A DNA stretch of 64,000 nt from Saccharibacillus sp. O23. GTDB taxonomy: Bacteria > Bacillota > Bacilli > Paenibacillales > Paenibacillaceae. This document shows, in pieces, positions 7,776-15,845 of this stretch. Position numbers and translations under genes: made by a program. Within the stretch, counting starts at the first letter, position 1, and every line of letters starts with the position of its first letter. The DNA is taken from assembly GCF_002205895.1 (NCBI RefSeq), contig NZ_NJDE01000021.1, positions 1-64,000 of the forward strand. Direction: 5' to 3'. Below the pieces are notes generated by a model that ran no database searches, had not been told where the DNA came from, and saw nothing but the letters and a program-made list of their open reading frames with translations.

Positions 7776-9278
7776 TTACACCACCTCGATTACGTAATTG
7801 ATGAGTTCGTTCGTCGTTTTGACTCCGAACAGTTCCAGCAGCTTCTTCTCGTCGAATCGGGTGACGACGTTGTAGCGGATGCCGGTGACTTGGGCGGCGG
7901 TCGCGAACTGCGACAGCAGCACGCCGAGATTCAGGTTTGCCACTTTGAACGAAAAGTCGTTGTATTTGCTGCCGATCATGTCCGCGTCGCTGGCCGGCAC
8001 GACCAGCATGCCCGAGCCGTTCGTCGGGATCTCTCCGCCGAACGCCGCTTGCAGCCGCTCCCGGTCGAGCCGATCGATCATGTAGAAACTACCGTCCAGA
8101 TTGGAGTAGAAGTACAACCCTTCGCCGTCCAGATTCTCGGGATTCAGATTGACGAGATACAGCAGGTTGGAGTTGATATTCCCGCCGGTCGGACACATCT
8201 TCTTGGGCATCGGGCTGCCGTTCTTCTTATAGCCGACCAGATAGTTCGCCAGTTCCGCGAGTTTCGGGTCCAGCTTCGTTCCGTCGATCTTCTTCCAGAG
8301 GAAGGAACGGCCGTCTCCGATAATGAGCTTCGCGTTGGACGCTTTGTAATGCGCCAGATGCGACGTTCGGTTCAGGTATTTGGTGGCCGGGAACGCGACG
8401 CGGTCTTCGTAAGCGCCGATCAGCGAGTCTTCGCCGAGATAATGGCCGTAGCGGATCGGCACCACGTTCGATTCGGACAAGTCGGCGCTGACTTCGATAT
8501 AATTCTTGAGCAGCAGACGTTCGCCGAATTTAAAGTATTCTTTCAGAATATGCAGGAACGCGATCCGCCCGAAGGCTTCGTCGTATCCGGCTTCGCGGGC
8601 TTGAACCGGCGGATTCTTCAATTTTTCCGTCAGATAACGCTTTTTATGCACGGCTTTGCGTCCGAGCAGCGGGCCGATCTGAAGCGCCTGCCGCGAATGG
8701 GCGAACAGCAGTACGTCGTTGCTCGGCAGGATCTCGTCAAGCTCCGGTTCCCAATCGTTTTCCGTGAGGTAAGCGACCAGGTCGCCGGCTCTCAGTTCCT
8801 GCTGCTCGATCGGCCGGATTCCGTGGTCCGTTAATCGGCGGCGAACTTCTTCGGCCAACGGCGATTCGCCGGAGGGCAGCACGCAGACGCGCTTTTCGCC
8901 GAGCAGGCGATGCAGGTCTTCCACGCTGTTATAGTTTTTGTTTTTGGACATGTTTTTGACGAAATATTTCTCCAAGCGGCTGAGGGGCTCGTAATCGACG
9001 TAATCGATCAGGCAGCCTTTGGCGAACAGGATCTCCAGCACCCGCATGACGCGGCCGGCTTCGAGTCCGCTTCGTTCGACCAATTCTTCGAACGTTTGCT
9101 TGCGGCTCGACAGCAGCGGATACAGCTTCTGCAGCAGATCGCCGACCGCGCTTCCGTTGAGCTTGAACACGCCGCCCGGCGAACCGTATACGGTAAAGCC
9201 GTTGCCGCGGATAAACTTCAGCCCCGGCAGCAGGAACGGGTATTTCGGAAATTTCACCATAGGATCGTTGAACATCAT
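7776..9278 (-). CDS. SagB/ThcOx-type azoline dehydrogenase
   Basis: 500 residues. The first 230 or so resemble the N-terminal docking region of large thiazole/oxazole dehydrogenases. The C-terminal half is a nitroreductase-like FMN domain with CPTGGNINSNLLYLVNL (the family's PSAGG-H-P region), a YNDFSFKVANLNLGVLLSQFATAAQVTGI helix and FDEKKLLELFG near the end. It would oxidise azolines to azoles on the precursors. The ribosome site is a modest GAGG, two to three codons inside the end of the E1-like gene region, so coupling to it is likely. Confidence 0.82.
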   Translation of the reverse strand: MMFNDPMVKFPKYPFLLPGLKFIRGNGFTVYGSPGGVFKLNGSAVGDLLQKLYPLLSSRKQTFEELVERSGLEAGRVMRVLEILFAKGCLIDYVDYEPLSRLEKYFVKNMSKNKNYNSVEDLHRLLGEKRVCVLPSGESPLAEEVRRRLTDHGIRPIEQQELRAGDLVAYLTENDWEPELDEILPSNDVLLFAHSRQALQIGPLLGRKAVHKKRYLTEKLKNPPVQAREAGYDEAFGRIAFLHILKEYFKFGERLLLKNYIEVSADLSESNVVPIRYGHYLGEDSLIGAYEDRVAFPATKYLNRTSHLAHYKASNAKLIIGDGRSFLWKKIDGTKLDPKLAELANYLVGYKKNGSPMPKKMCPTGGNINSNLLYLVNLNPENLDGEGLYFYSNLDGSFYMIDRLDRERLQAAFGGEIPTNGSGMLVVPASDADMIGSKYNDFSFKVANLNLGVLLSQFATAAQVTGIRYNVVTRFDEKKLLELFGVKTTNELINYVIEVV

Positions 9279-9282
9279 GGCC

Positions 9283-9861
9283 TCATGCCCCTCCTTTCAC
9301 GCTGAGCAGTTGTTCCAACTCGTCGGATTCGTACAATTTGAAATCGCATTTCGGGCAGCCTGTATAGCCGGCGCGCTGTTTATGGACGAAGAACGAATCG
9401 TTCAGCAGATAGACCGTTTCTTGATTGCGGAACTTGCCGGCGCGCAGATTGTCCAGCAGCTTGACGGCGAAGATCTCGATCTCTTCGTCGAGAACGGAAT
9501 CGATCTTCTCGAACCCGCAGTAGCCGTATACGGCGTCGTACATCTCGTTGTACCCCTGCATTTCTTTGTGGCGCTGGATCATGCAGGACGTGCAGACTTC
9601 TCCGGGCTCGTATGTAGGTTTATAGGAGCCGAATACAAGCACTTTGTCGGTATCGAAAAAGATCGGCACGATCTCTCCGGCGAAATCGAAGTTCTGCTCC
9701 AGAAAGTGATCGACGTACAGACCGTCGTAGACGACCAGCAGCAGCTCGGCGTCGGGACGTTCGCGCAGCGGATAATCGACCGGGAAAGCGCCTTGTCCGC
9801 TCAACGTTTCGGCAATCTTCCTGCGGGCGTTCCCGATGCCGGTCACGGCGATTTTTGGCAT
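9283..9861 (-). CDS. small E1-like partner of the YcaO cyclodehydratase
   Basis: 192 residues. The N-terminal KIAVTGIGNARRKIAETLSG resembles a nucleotide-binding beta-alpha unit; two CxxC pairs (CTSC near 92 and CPKC near 172) match the structural zinc site of E1-like/ThiF-type partners of azoline-forming YcaO proteins. Its usual job is to bring the leader peptide to YcaO. It is much shorter than full E1-like C proteins, so it may be a reduced version. AAAGGAG precedes the ATG. It sits between YcaO (30-base gap) and the SagB-like gene. Confidence 0.7.
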   Translation of the reverse strand: MPKIAVTGIGNARRKIAETLSGQGAFPVDYPLRERPDAELLLVVYDGLYVDHFLEQNFDFAGEIVPIFFDTDKVLVFGSYKPTYEPGEVCTSCMIQRHKEMQGYNEMYDAVYGYCGFEKIDSVLDEEIEIFAVKLLDNLRAGKFRNQETVYLLNDSFFVHKQRAGYTGCPKCDFKLYESDELEQLLSVKGGA

Positions 9862-9890
9862 AAGAATTCTCCTTTCGGCTCAAGCAGGGA

Positions 9891-11117
9891 TTAGGAAAAA
9901 GCCAGAGGCTTGTCGTTGATCATCGAGAAATCGAAACTTCCGTATTGACGCTCGGCATAACCTTGGATCCGCCGGCTGTCCAGATAACGGGAACGATGCA
10001 CGAACGAGATCGGTTGAAGCGTCGGAACGGTCACTTTGACCGCGCGCAGATCGTTCTCGTAACATTCCCGGTTGGTCATGTCCGTCACGTAAATCTCGTG
10101 GCCGACCGTTCGCAGCGCTTCGATCAGGAACTCCAATTCTTCCTGCTTGCTCAATCCGACGGTTCCTGGATCGAGCGGCGCTTGGCCGTTATCGTCCAAG
10201 AAATCGAAATGGTCGGCATGGTCTTCGTGCGCCATGTAGAGCGCGCCTTGATCGACCCGGTAAAATTCCTGCACGTCTTCTTCGATGATGTTGCGGTTGC
10301 GTTCCACGCTCTCGGAGAGACTGAAGATGACGGACAACAGTTCTTTTTTGAGCTTGGCGATCGCTTTCTTCGAATCGATATGCGTCGAGAACATCAGCAC
10401 GTTCTTGATCTCGCGGCTGTGCCGGGTCGTCGCCCGCAGGCAGAACGTCTTGACGCCTTCCACGGTGCTGGCGTCGTACAGCCGGACCGAACCGAGAAAC
10501 TCGCTGTCGAACACGTCGACGTCGAGTCCGTTCGCTGCCGCGTCGATCTCTTTGAGCGGAAGCTTCAGCAGCCAAGTGAGCGCGATCGCGTCCCGTTCGA
10601 CGACTTCGTAGATGCCGTTCAGGATCGCGTCCGAGAAATTGCTGTGGATGGCGCATCCGGTCGAGATCGGGTTGGTCGTGCCTTCGCCGTCGTATTTCTT
10701 TTTGGTGAACAGCGTGACATGCTCTTCGGGAATATAGACCGGCTTGCGCTGCGTCAGATTAAACGATTTGACCCAACGCATGACGCCTTTCGGGCGGTAA
10801 TTTTTGTTGAAGCTGTTCTCGGAGTCGCTAAGCTGCGGGAACAGCGCGAGATCGATCGCTTGATCTTGAAGGTCTTCCAGACTGCCGATCAAGCTCGGCG
10901 CGACGGTCTGGCTGTTGCACAGCCGTTCGATCGCTTCCATCTTGGACAAGAAGCTCGCTTCTTCGACCGTGTCTCCGGTTCCCGCTCCGTACAGCTCCCG
11001 CTCGGAAGCGACGGAGGAATTGCGCCCTATGCGCGAAATATAGATCCGGGTATTCTGTATGCCTTTCGCCGGGAAACACTCGTAGGTCTTAAAGAAATAA
11101 TGATCCAGAGACTTCAT
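9891..11117 (-). CDS. YcaO-family cyclodehydratase
   Basis: 408 residues. The ATP-binding YcaO motifs are clear: SFLSKMEAIERLC near residue 55, GCAIHSNFSDAILNGIYEVVERDA near 153-176, and a C-terminal TVPTLQPISFVHRSRYLDSRR. It should activate Cys/Ser/Thr backbone amides with ATP to form azolines on the precursors. The usual C-terminal PxPxP of azoline-forming YcaO enzymes is absent; the chain ends INDKPLAFS. GGAGGAG precedes the ATG, and the gene overlaps the end of the LanB-type elimination gene by 29 bases, so translation is coupled. Confidence 0.9.
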   Translation of the reverse strand: MKSLDHYFFKTYECFPAKGIQNTRIYISRIGRNSSVASERELYGAGTGDTVEEASFLSKMEAIERLCNSQTVAPSLIGSLEDLQDQAIDLALFPQLSDSENSFNKNYRPKGVMRWVKSFNLTQRKPVYIPEEHVTLFTKKKYDGEGTTNPISTGCAIHSNFSDAILNGIYEVVERDAIALTWLLKLPLKEIDAAANGLDVDVFDSEFLGSVRLYDASTVEGVKTFCLRATTRHSREIKNVLMFSTHIDSKKAIAKLKKELLSVIFSLSESVERNRNIIEEDVQEFYRVDQGALYMAHEDHADHFDFLDDNGQAPLDPGTVGLSKQEELEFLIEALRTVGHEIYVTDMTNRECYENDLRAVKVTVPTLQPISFVHRSRYLDSRRIQGYAERQYGSFDFSMINDKPLAFS

Positions 11118-11784
11118 GGGGACTCTCCTCCTTCATTTTCAGAAACCATTTGATGATCGCCGCTTCTTCGGCAATCGTGCAGTTCATTTTGTTCAGCGTC
11201 ATATGGATGAATTGGAAGCACAGGCGGTCTTTGGCTTCGTCGGGCATGGCGGGAATTCCCGGTACGACGAACTCGTCGATCAAACGTTCGAGCCCGTCTT
11301 CGAGCTTGCGCTGCGCCGCGCCTTTGTTCGGCGAAGCCTGAATCCGGCTGATCAGATGTCCTCCGGTCCCTTTTTCCCACCAGGCGACATGAAATTTCAG
11401 ATAGCGGACGTCCATGCGATCGAAAGCGTGCAGCAGTTCGCGAACCGTCAGCAGCATCGTCAGCCGGTCGACCCGTCCGTGTTCCACCAGATAAGCCGAC
11501 AGCGCCGCGGAATACTCTTCGTACAGATCCAGCGAATCGCCGTACACGTTGTACTCCGGATCGTAGATTTTCTCGACGACTTTGCAGCCCTCGAACAGTT
11601 CCTTCAGATGCTTGAGATATGCTCTTTTCTCTTCCGCATCGCTCAGGAACAAGCGAAGCCGCACATGGAAGCCGTTATAATCGATATAGTTGATAAAAAA
11701 GTACTTGCGATCGAGACGGTTGCGGTTCAATGTATTCAAAAATTGTTCGGGACTGATCCCGTAAATGTGAAAGCTATACCACAT
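11089..11784 (-). CDS. LanB C-type (thiopeptide-type) elimination/cyclisation protein
   Basis: 231 residues of the stand-alone SpaB_C/thiopeptide-biosynthesis family: MWYSFHIYG at the start, FFINYIDYNGFHVRLRLFL near 28-46, a middle YDPEYNVYGD segment, and a C-terminal helix with MTLNKMNC. In split LanB systems it removes glutamate from glutamylated Ser/Thr to give dehydroalanine or dehydrobutyrine; close relatives instead close a pyridine ring. Only one copy is present. The start at 11784 is chosen because AAGGTG is 6 bases away; an ATG at 11790 is possible. It overlaps the dehydratase gene by 11 bases. Confidence 0.82.
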   Translation of the reverse strand: MWYSFHIYGISPEQFLNTLNRNRLDRKYFFINYIDYNGFHVRLRLFLSDAEEKRAYLKHLKELFEGCKVVEKIYDPEYNVYGDSLDLYEEYSAALSAYLVEHGRVDRLTMLLTVRELLHAFDRMDVRYLKFHVAWWEKGTGGHLISRIQASPNKGAAQRKLEDGLERLIDEFVVPGIPAMPDEAKDRLCFQFIHMTLNKMNCTIAEEAAIIKWFLKMKEESPHEVSGSLFL

Positions 11785-13966
11785 GTTCATCACCTTCAAC
11801 GATAAATTGCCCGTATTCGACGCAGCGGCCGTCTTGTCCGTAAGCTTGCGCGTTCGGGAACACGCCCGTCACGCTCAACGTTCGGCCTTCTTCCAGCATC
11901 TTGCGCAGCAGCTTGATCGACACCGGCGAATGCAGCGACATCCAGACCGGTTTGCCCGGCAGCGCGTATCCTTCTTTTTTTTCTTTGACGAAAAAGTCGA
12001 ACGGATACTCATTCTGCTCGAACAGCCTTGTCAGCTTTTCGGCGAAAGCGGCGTCGCTCATACGTTCTTGCCCCGAATCGAGCTGCTCGGGCTTCAACTC
12101 GTATTCCTGCCGGAACGGCGCGTTATACGTTTTGATCTTGGCGTATTCGACTTTCCACGGATGGATCAGGTCCATCAGGATGCGTTTGGCGCCTTGGAAC
12201 AAGTGGAACGGCACGGTTCCTTGATACGTCAGGTTGATGCGTTCTCCCCGATACTCGAAGCACAGCTCGCCTTCTTCGGTCAGGGCGGTCCGGATTCGGG
12301 CGAAATCGGCCGGCCATCTGACCTTCGGCAGATCGCTTTTGCCTACGTCGATCTTGTTGGAGATCTCTTCGTCGATCACCACTTCGTACACCGGGTAAGG
12401 ACGGGTGAAGATGCGCCGGCAGTGATTGCGGTACTGCTCCGCAAGCTCCGGGGAGAAAGCGTCGGCATCCCGGGCGATCAAGTGTCCCGATCCGGAAGCG
12501 ATATTGTTCAGCACCAGATTCGAGGCTTCGTCGATCTGGAAAAACAGCAGCATGTTCTTCTTCTGATCCGGGACCGACGGTCGATCGTACGCCGCGTAAT
12601 CGAAGTTCCGTTCCAGCATCGCCTGCTTCGTCATGCAGATGATCTCGAGCAGGCTGCTGCCCGCGAACCGTTCGTGACGGCTTCGGATATAATTGCGGAT
12701 GCATCTTCCCCGCTCGTTCTCCGAAACGAACTCCGACAGCAGCTGTTTCTGACGCTCTGCCGGGATCGCGGGGAAATCGAACGCTTCGCGCCGGATCACG
12801 TTATGGTAGAACAGAGGCATCTTCGCCAGCATGGCGGGAAGATCGACCGGATATTTGCTTTCGAGCTTATCCGCGATATAGCCGATCAGCTCGCCGCCGG
12901 GATCGTTGCGCTGCAATTTCCCGGAAGCCGCGGCTTCGAATCGTTCGCGCCAAGCGTTTCCGAACAGTTCTTCGACCAGATCAAGGAAAACGGCGGGATC
13001 TTTCAGATAGATTCCGTAATCCGGAACCGCGATATTGTTAGCGATCAGACTGTCGATATCGATCCGTTCTTCGCTCCGAACAAGCTGTTCCAATTCCGCA
13101 TAAGTCAGCTTCTCTTCGGAATCCCGTCTTTTTTCGCTCAGCGCCACATAGACTTTCTGATGCAAAATGTCTTCCTGCTTCAAAAGCCAACCGAAATCGC
13201 GGTGCAGCATCTGTTTCTCGAAATAGAGGCCCAAGATTCGTTCGTTCTCGCCGCGTACGGTCGGAGAAAAGGTGTAGACCAAACGGCGGCGCTTGTCTTC
13301 GTCCATCGAAACGGCTTGAAGCAGCAGCGTCTGGATCAGCGTGTTGAGTCCGTATTTCGCGATCTCCGCAGGCCGTTCGTCCCGGTACGTGGTTACGCCG
13401 AAATGGCTGAGCGGACTGGTCTTGACCGTGGCCCGCTGCACGTAATTGTAGCGAGTCTCGAGGCGCGAGCGTTTGGTGCGTTCGCCGCCTCCGCTTTTGC
13501 TTTTCTTGCCCAGCCCTTGTTCGTAGAAGTCCGCATTCGTATACTTGAGCGCTTCCCGGAACTGCTCATTCTCGAAAAAGACGTCCATCGGATCGGGCTG
13601 TCTGAATTCGTCTTCGATCTCGAGGCGCAGCCGATCCAACGCTTCGGACTTCGCCGCGTATTCGTCGAGCAGAAGGGATATCTCCAGCAAAGCGGCATGT
13701 CGCCTGATTTCGTTACGCTTCTCCTCGCTAACGAGCAGCTTGGCTCCTTTCAAGCGCATCAGCAGCTTCAGCTCCGTCTGCCGACCTTCCTCGTACAGCG
13801 ATTGCTTGGCCGATTTGATCTGTTCTTCGATCCGCCTTCGCAGCTCGTTCAGCTCGTTCTCCGTACGGACGACGGATCGCAGACCGCTCAACTTCTCGCT
13901 CTTCAGCAGCTCGATCTTCCCGAACGGAAACAACGATTCTCTTTTGAACAAAATGTCCGCTTGCAT
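11774..13966 (-). CDS. LanB N-type (glutamylating) dehydratase
   Basis: 730 residues of the lantibiotic dehydratase N-terminal family. The NYVQRATVKTSPLSHFGVTTYRD segment near 170 is the family's conserved Lys/Ser/Pro/Phe patch, followed by long alpha/beta regions and a C-terminal small lobe. In split systems this enzyme glutamylates Ser/Thr side chains using glutamyl-tRNA, and the separate C-type protein eliminates. AGGAGG precedes the ATG, and the gene starts 13 bases after the M50-like gene. With several dozen Ser/Thr in the three cores it probably installs multiple dehydro residues. Confidence 0.87.
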   Translation of the reverse strand: MQADILFKRESLFPFGKIELLKSEKLSGLRSVVRTENELNELRRRIEEQIKSAKQSLYEEGRQTELKLLMRLKGAKLLVSEEKRNEIRRHAALLEISLLLDEYAAKSEALDRLRLEIEDEFRQPDPMDVFFENEQFREALKYTNADFYEQGLGKKSKSGGGERTKRSRLETRYNYVQRATVKTSPLSHFGVTTYRDERPAEIAKYGLNTLIQTLLLQAVSMDEDKRRRLVYTFSPTVRGENERILGLYFEKQMLHRDFGWLLKQEDILHQKVYVALSEKRRDSEEKLTYAELEQLVRSEERIDIDSLIANNIAVPDYGIYLKDPAVFLDLVEELFGNAWRERFEAAASGKLQRNDPGGELIGYIADKLESKYPVDLPAMLAKMPLFYHNVIRREAFDFPAIPAERQKQLLSEFVSENERGRCIRNYIRSRHERFAGSSLLEIICMTKQAMLERNFDYAAYDRPSVPDQKKNMLLFFQIDEASNLVLNNIASGSGHLIARDADAFSPELAEQYRNHCRRIFTRPYPVYEVVIDEEISNKIDVGKSDLPKVRWPADFARIRTALTEEGELCFEYRGERINLTYQGTVPFHLFQGAKRILMDLIHPWKVEYAKIKTYNAPFRQEYELKPEQLDSGQERMSDAAFAEKLTRLFEQNEYPFDFFVKEKKEGYALPGKPVWMSLHSPVSIKLLRKMLEEGRTLSVTGVFPNAQAYGQDGRCVEYGQFIVEGDEHVV

Positions 13967-13979
13967 GACCGTTCCCTCC

Positions 13980-14891
13980 TTATCCCAGCAGTATTCGATA
14001 CATATTGATCGCGAACGTGACCATCAGAGTCGCAAGGAATCCGTAAAACGCGAGGCCGTAAGCCAGATAAGCGAATCGGACGCCGCGTCCGGCCGTCAGT
14101 AGGCTTTCTTTGACCTTCTTGCCGACTCTCAGCTTGAACTTGGTGTACGCGATCGCGTTGGCCCGGAAGTCCGGTTTGCGGATCAGCGAGAGCAGGAAGA
14201 TCGTGAAGTCCGTCGGCAGCAGCAGATTGTAATTGAAGAACAGCATCGTAAGCTGCAAGCTGAACGCGATCGCGTAGATCGGTTCTTGGAAGTTCAGGAA
14301 CAGCAGCAGGTAGATATTCGCCAGCAGCACGTCGGCCAGATTGCCCGCCAGCGCCACGTTCGCCCGTTTCAGATTGTTGCCGGTCGCCAAGATTCGCACG
14401 TAAGCGATCGGGAAGAAGTAATATTTCAATCGGAACCCGACTTTGACGACTTCGATCTGCTGCATCCTCGCCGCGATGATATGGAACACTTCATGCACGA
14501 ACAGAATGCCGACGAAGAAGAGGATCGCGCCTTGAATGCCGGATACCGTATTCAACTCGATCGCGAATATCTCTTTGTGATCGAATGCGAGCGTTATCAT
14601 ACTGAAAAAAGATATTATAATGCCGAAGATCATCCATCCGAGCAGCTTCCCGGCATGCGTTTCTTGTTTGAAGTTCAAGATGTCGTTCACGACGTTCCTT
14701 TTGCGTACCTCGTGATCGGTCGGGACCAGATAGCCGATCTTCACCAATGAGGGAGGCATTTTCTGGAGCAGAACCGCTTCGTCCAACTCCAGCCGGCCGG
14801 TGATGTAGTAGCCTTTGCCGTTTTCCCGATTCGAGAAGAAGTAACGGTTATCCCCCATCGTCTCCACGACGAAATTTTCGTTTATTTTCAT
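13980..14891 (-). CDS. M50-like membrane metallopeptidase of the RiPP cluster
   Basis: 303 residues. An N-terminal soluble part of about 85 residues is followed by several membrane segments. HEVFH near residue 130 fits the HExxH zinc motif of site-2-type (M50) proteases, inside a membrane helix, and a downstream NLAD is a possible third ligand. This is the only protease-like gene in the cluster, so it is the best candidate for leader removal or for processing the pheromone-like small protein. An alternative is immunity. The start has AAGGAG in front; the gap to the dehydratase is 13 bases. Confidence 0.7.
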   Translation of the reverse strand: MKINENFVVETMGDNRYFFSNRENGKGYYITGRLELDEAVLLQKMPPSLVKIGYLVPTDHEVRKRNVVNDILNFKQETHAGKLLGWMIFGIIISFFSMITLAFDHKEIFAIELNTVSGIQGAILFFVGILFVHEVFHIIAARMQQIEVVKVGFRLKYYFFPIAYVRILATGNNLKRANVALAGNLADVLLANIYLLLFLNFQEPIYAIAFSLQLTMLFFNYNLLLPTDFTIFLLSLIRKPDFRANAIAYTKFKLRVGKKVKESLLTAGRGVRFAYLAYGLAFYGFLATLMVTFAINMYRILLG

Positions 14892-14926
14892 AAGAAGGGC
14901 TCCTTGGTTGGGATTGACTTTACGGT

Positions 14927-15106
14927 TTACGGCCAGCTCACGTCCATCGCTTGAGCTTTTTGCTTCATCGGACGCTCGGAAGGCAAACCGGCGAATGCGG
15001 TCTCGAACGCGTTTCCCATCGGAATCGAAACCTTATTTTTCAAGTCGGCCAATTGAATACTTCCCTTTTTCAGTTCTTGTATGTATGTCCAAAGTTCGTT
15101 GTTCAT
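14927..15106 (-). CDS. 59-residue protein, candidate ComX-type pheromone precursor
   Basis: MNNELWTYIQELKKGSIQLA... ending KAQAMDVSWP. A very strong ribosome site, AGGAGGT, precedes the ATG. It is the first gene after the ComA-like terminator and leads the RiPP operon. ComX precursors are 50-75 residues, have an N-terminal YxxxxxxLxxL-type helix and carry a Trp within a few residues of the C terminus; this protein has all three features. No other small gene lies beside the ComQ-like gene. It could instead be an unrelated RiPP helper. The pheromone role is inference; that the gene is real is well supported. Confidence 0.7.
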   Translation of the reverse strand: MNNELWTYIQELKKGSIQLADLKNKVSIPMGNAFETAFAGLPSERPMKQKAQAMDVSWP

Positions 15107-15205
15107 GTGTGACCTCCTGTGCTTTGTTGAACCTAGTGTACGATAGGGTTCGAATTCGAAAACGAGTATTTTGTGCAAATTTGAATAAAATCGAATAATA
15201 AAAAA
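15107..15205 (-). promoter_or_regulatory. promoter region of the RiPP operon with a perfect palindrome
   Basis: The gap upstream of the 59-residue gene holds TTCGAATTCGAA (15149-15160), a perfect 12-base palindrome, and downstream of it TACACT (15135-15140) as a possible -10. No good -35 is present at 17 bases; the palindrome lies just where an activator would sit. This fits control by the adjacent ComA-like regulator, but ComA's known box in Bacillus subtilis (TTGCGG-N4-CCGCAA) is different. Confidence 0.5.
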
Positions 15206-15232
15206 GCCCGTTTCGAAAACGGGCTTTCCAAA
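15206..15232 (-). terminator. terminator of the comQPA-like operon
   Basis: AAAGCCCGTTTTCG/CGAAACGGGCTTT followed on the minus strand by a T-rich run. It separates the regulator from the RiPP operon. Confidence 0.85.
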
Positions 15233-15238
15233 ATCGCA

Positions 15239-15841
15239 TTATGTACGGAAATTGACGCTGATGATTCCCAGTTCGATGCCTTTGACGATCGCCGATACGG
15301 TCGAGTTCACCTGAAACTTCTCGTTGATCATCTGGATATGGTTGTTTACCGTGCGCCTGCTGATAAAAAGCCGATCCGCCACGTCCTGCTGCCGCAGTCC
15401 TTCGGCCATCAATTGCAGCACTTCTTTTTCTCTCGAGGTCAACGGCACGACTTCCGAATCGGACGCGCTGCGCGGGAAGATCATGCCTCCCCGTACCACG
15501 CGCTCTACTTGATCGATCAAATCGTGAATCGAGATGTTTTTGTTGATGAACCCTTTCGCTCCGATCTCGATCGCGCGGTTATGGTATTCCAGCAGGTCGT
15601 AACCCGACAAGAACACGATCTTCAGATCCGGATATCGTTGAAGCACCTCCTGCGCCACTTCGAGCCCGTTATGGTCGCCCATATGGATATCGAGCATCAG
15701 CACGTCGGGCATCTTTTGCGCGAGCAGCTTCGATAATTCTTCGGGCGAAGTCAACACCTGAAACTGTTCCACGCGGTCTTTCAGCGAAATCTCCAAACTT
15801 TTGGCAAACAGTTTATGATCGTCGACCAGAATAATATGCAT
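15239..15841 (-). CDS. ComA/NarL-family response regulator
   Basis: 200 residues. The receiver domain has VDDHKLFAKSL at the start, MLDIHM with the phospho-acceptor Asp near residue 49, and FLSGYD and KGFINKNIS with the conserved Lys. The C-terminal LuxR-type helix-turn-helix is LTSREKEVLQLMAEGLRQQDVADRLFISRRTVNNHI. It starts a few bases after the ComP-like kinase gene (TAG then ATG), so the two are a pair. It is followed by a terminator and then by the RiPP operon, its most likely target. Confidence 0.9.
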   Translation of the reverse strand: MHIILVDDHKLFAKSLEISLKDRVEQFQVLTSPEELSKLLAQKMPDVLMLDIHMGDHNGLEVAQEVLQRYPDLKIVFLSGYDLLEYHNRAIEIGAKGFINKNISIHDLIDQVERVVRGGMIFPRSASDSEVVPLTSREKEVLQLMAEGLRQQDVADRLFISRRTVNNHIQMINEKFQVNSTVSAIVKGIELGIISVNFRT

Positions 15842-15845
15842 ACGA

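Noticed and set aside
4759..15106. Classical macrocyclic thiopeptide cluster
   Set aside because: Only one LanB C-type/cycloaddition-family protein is present and the cores have one or two Cys; a pyridine ring is possible but not supported.
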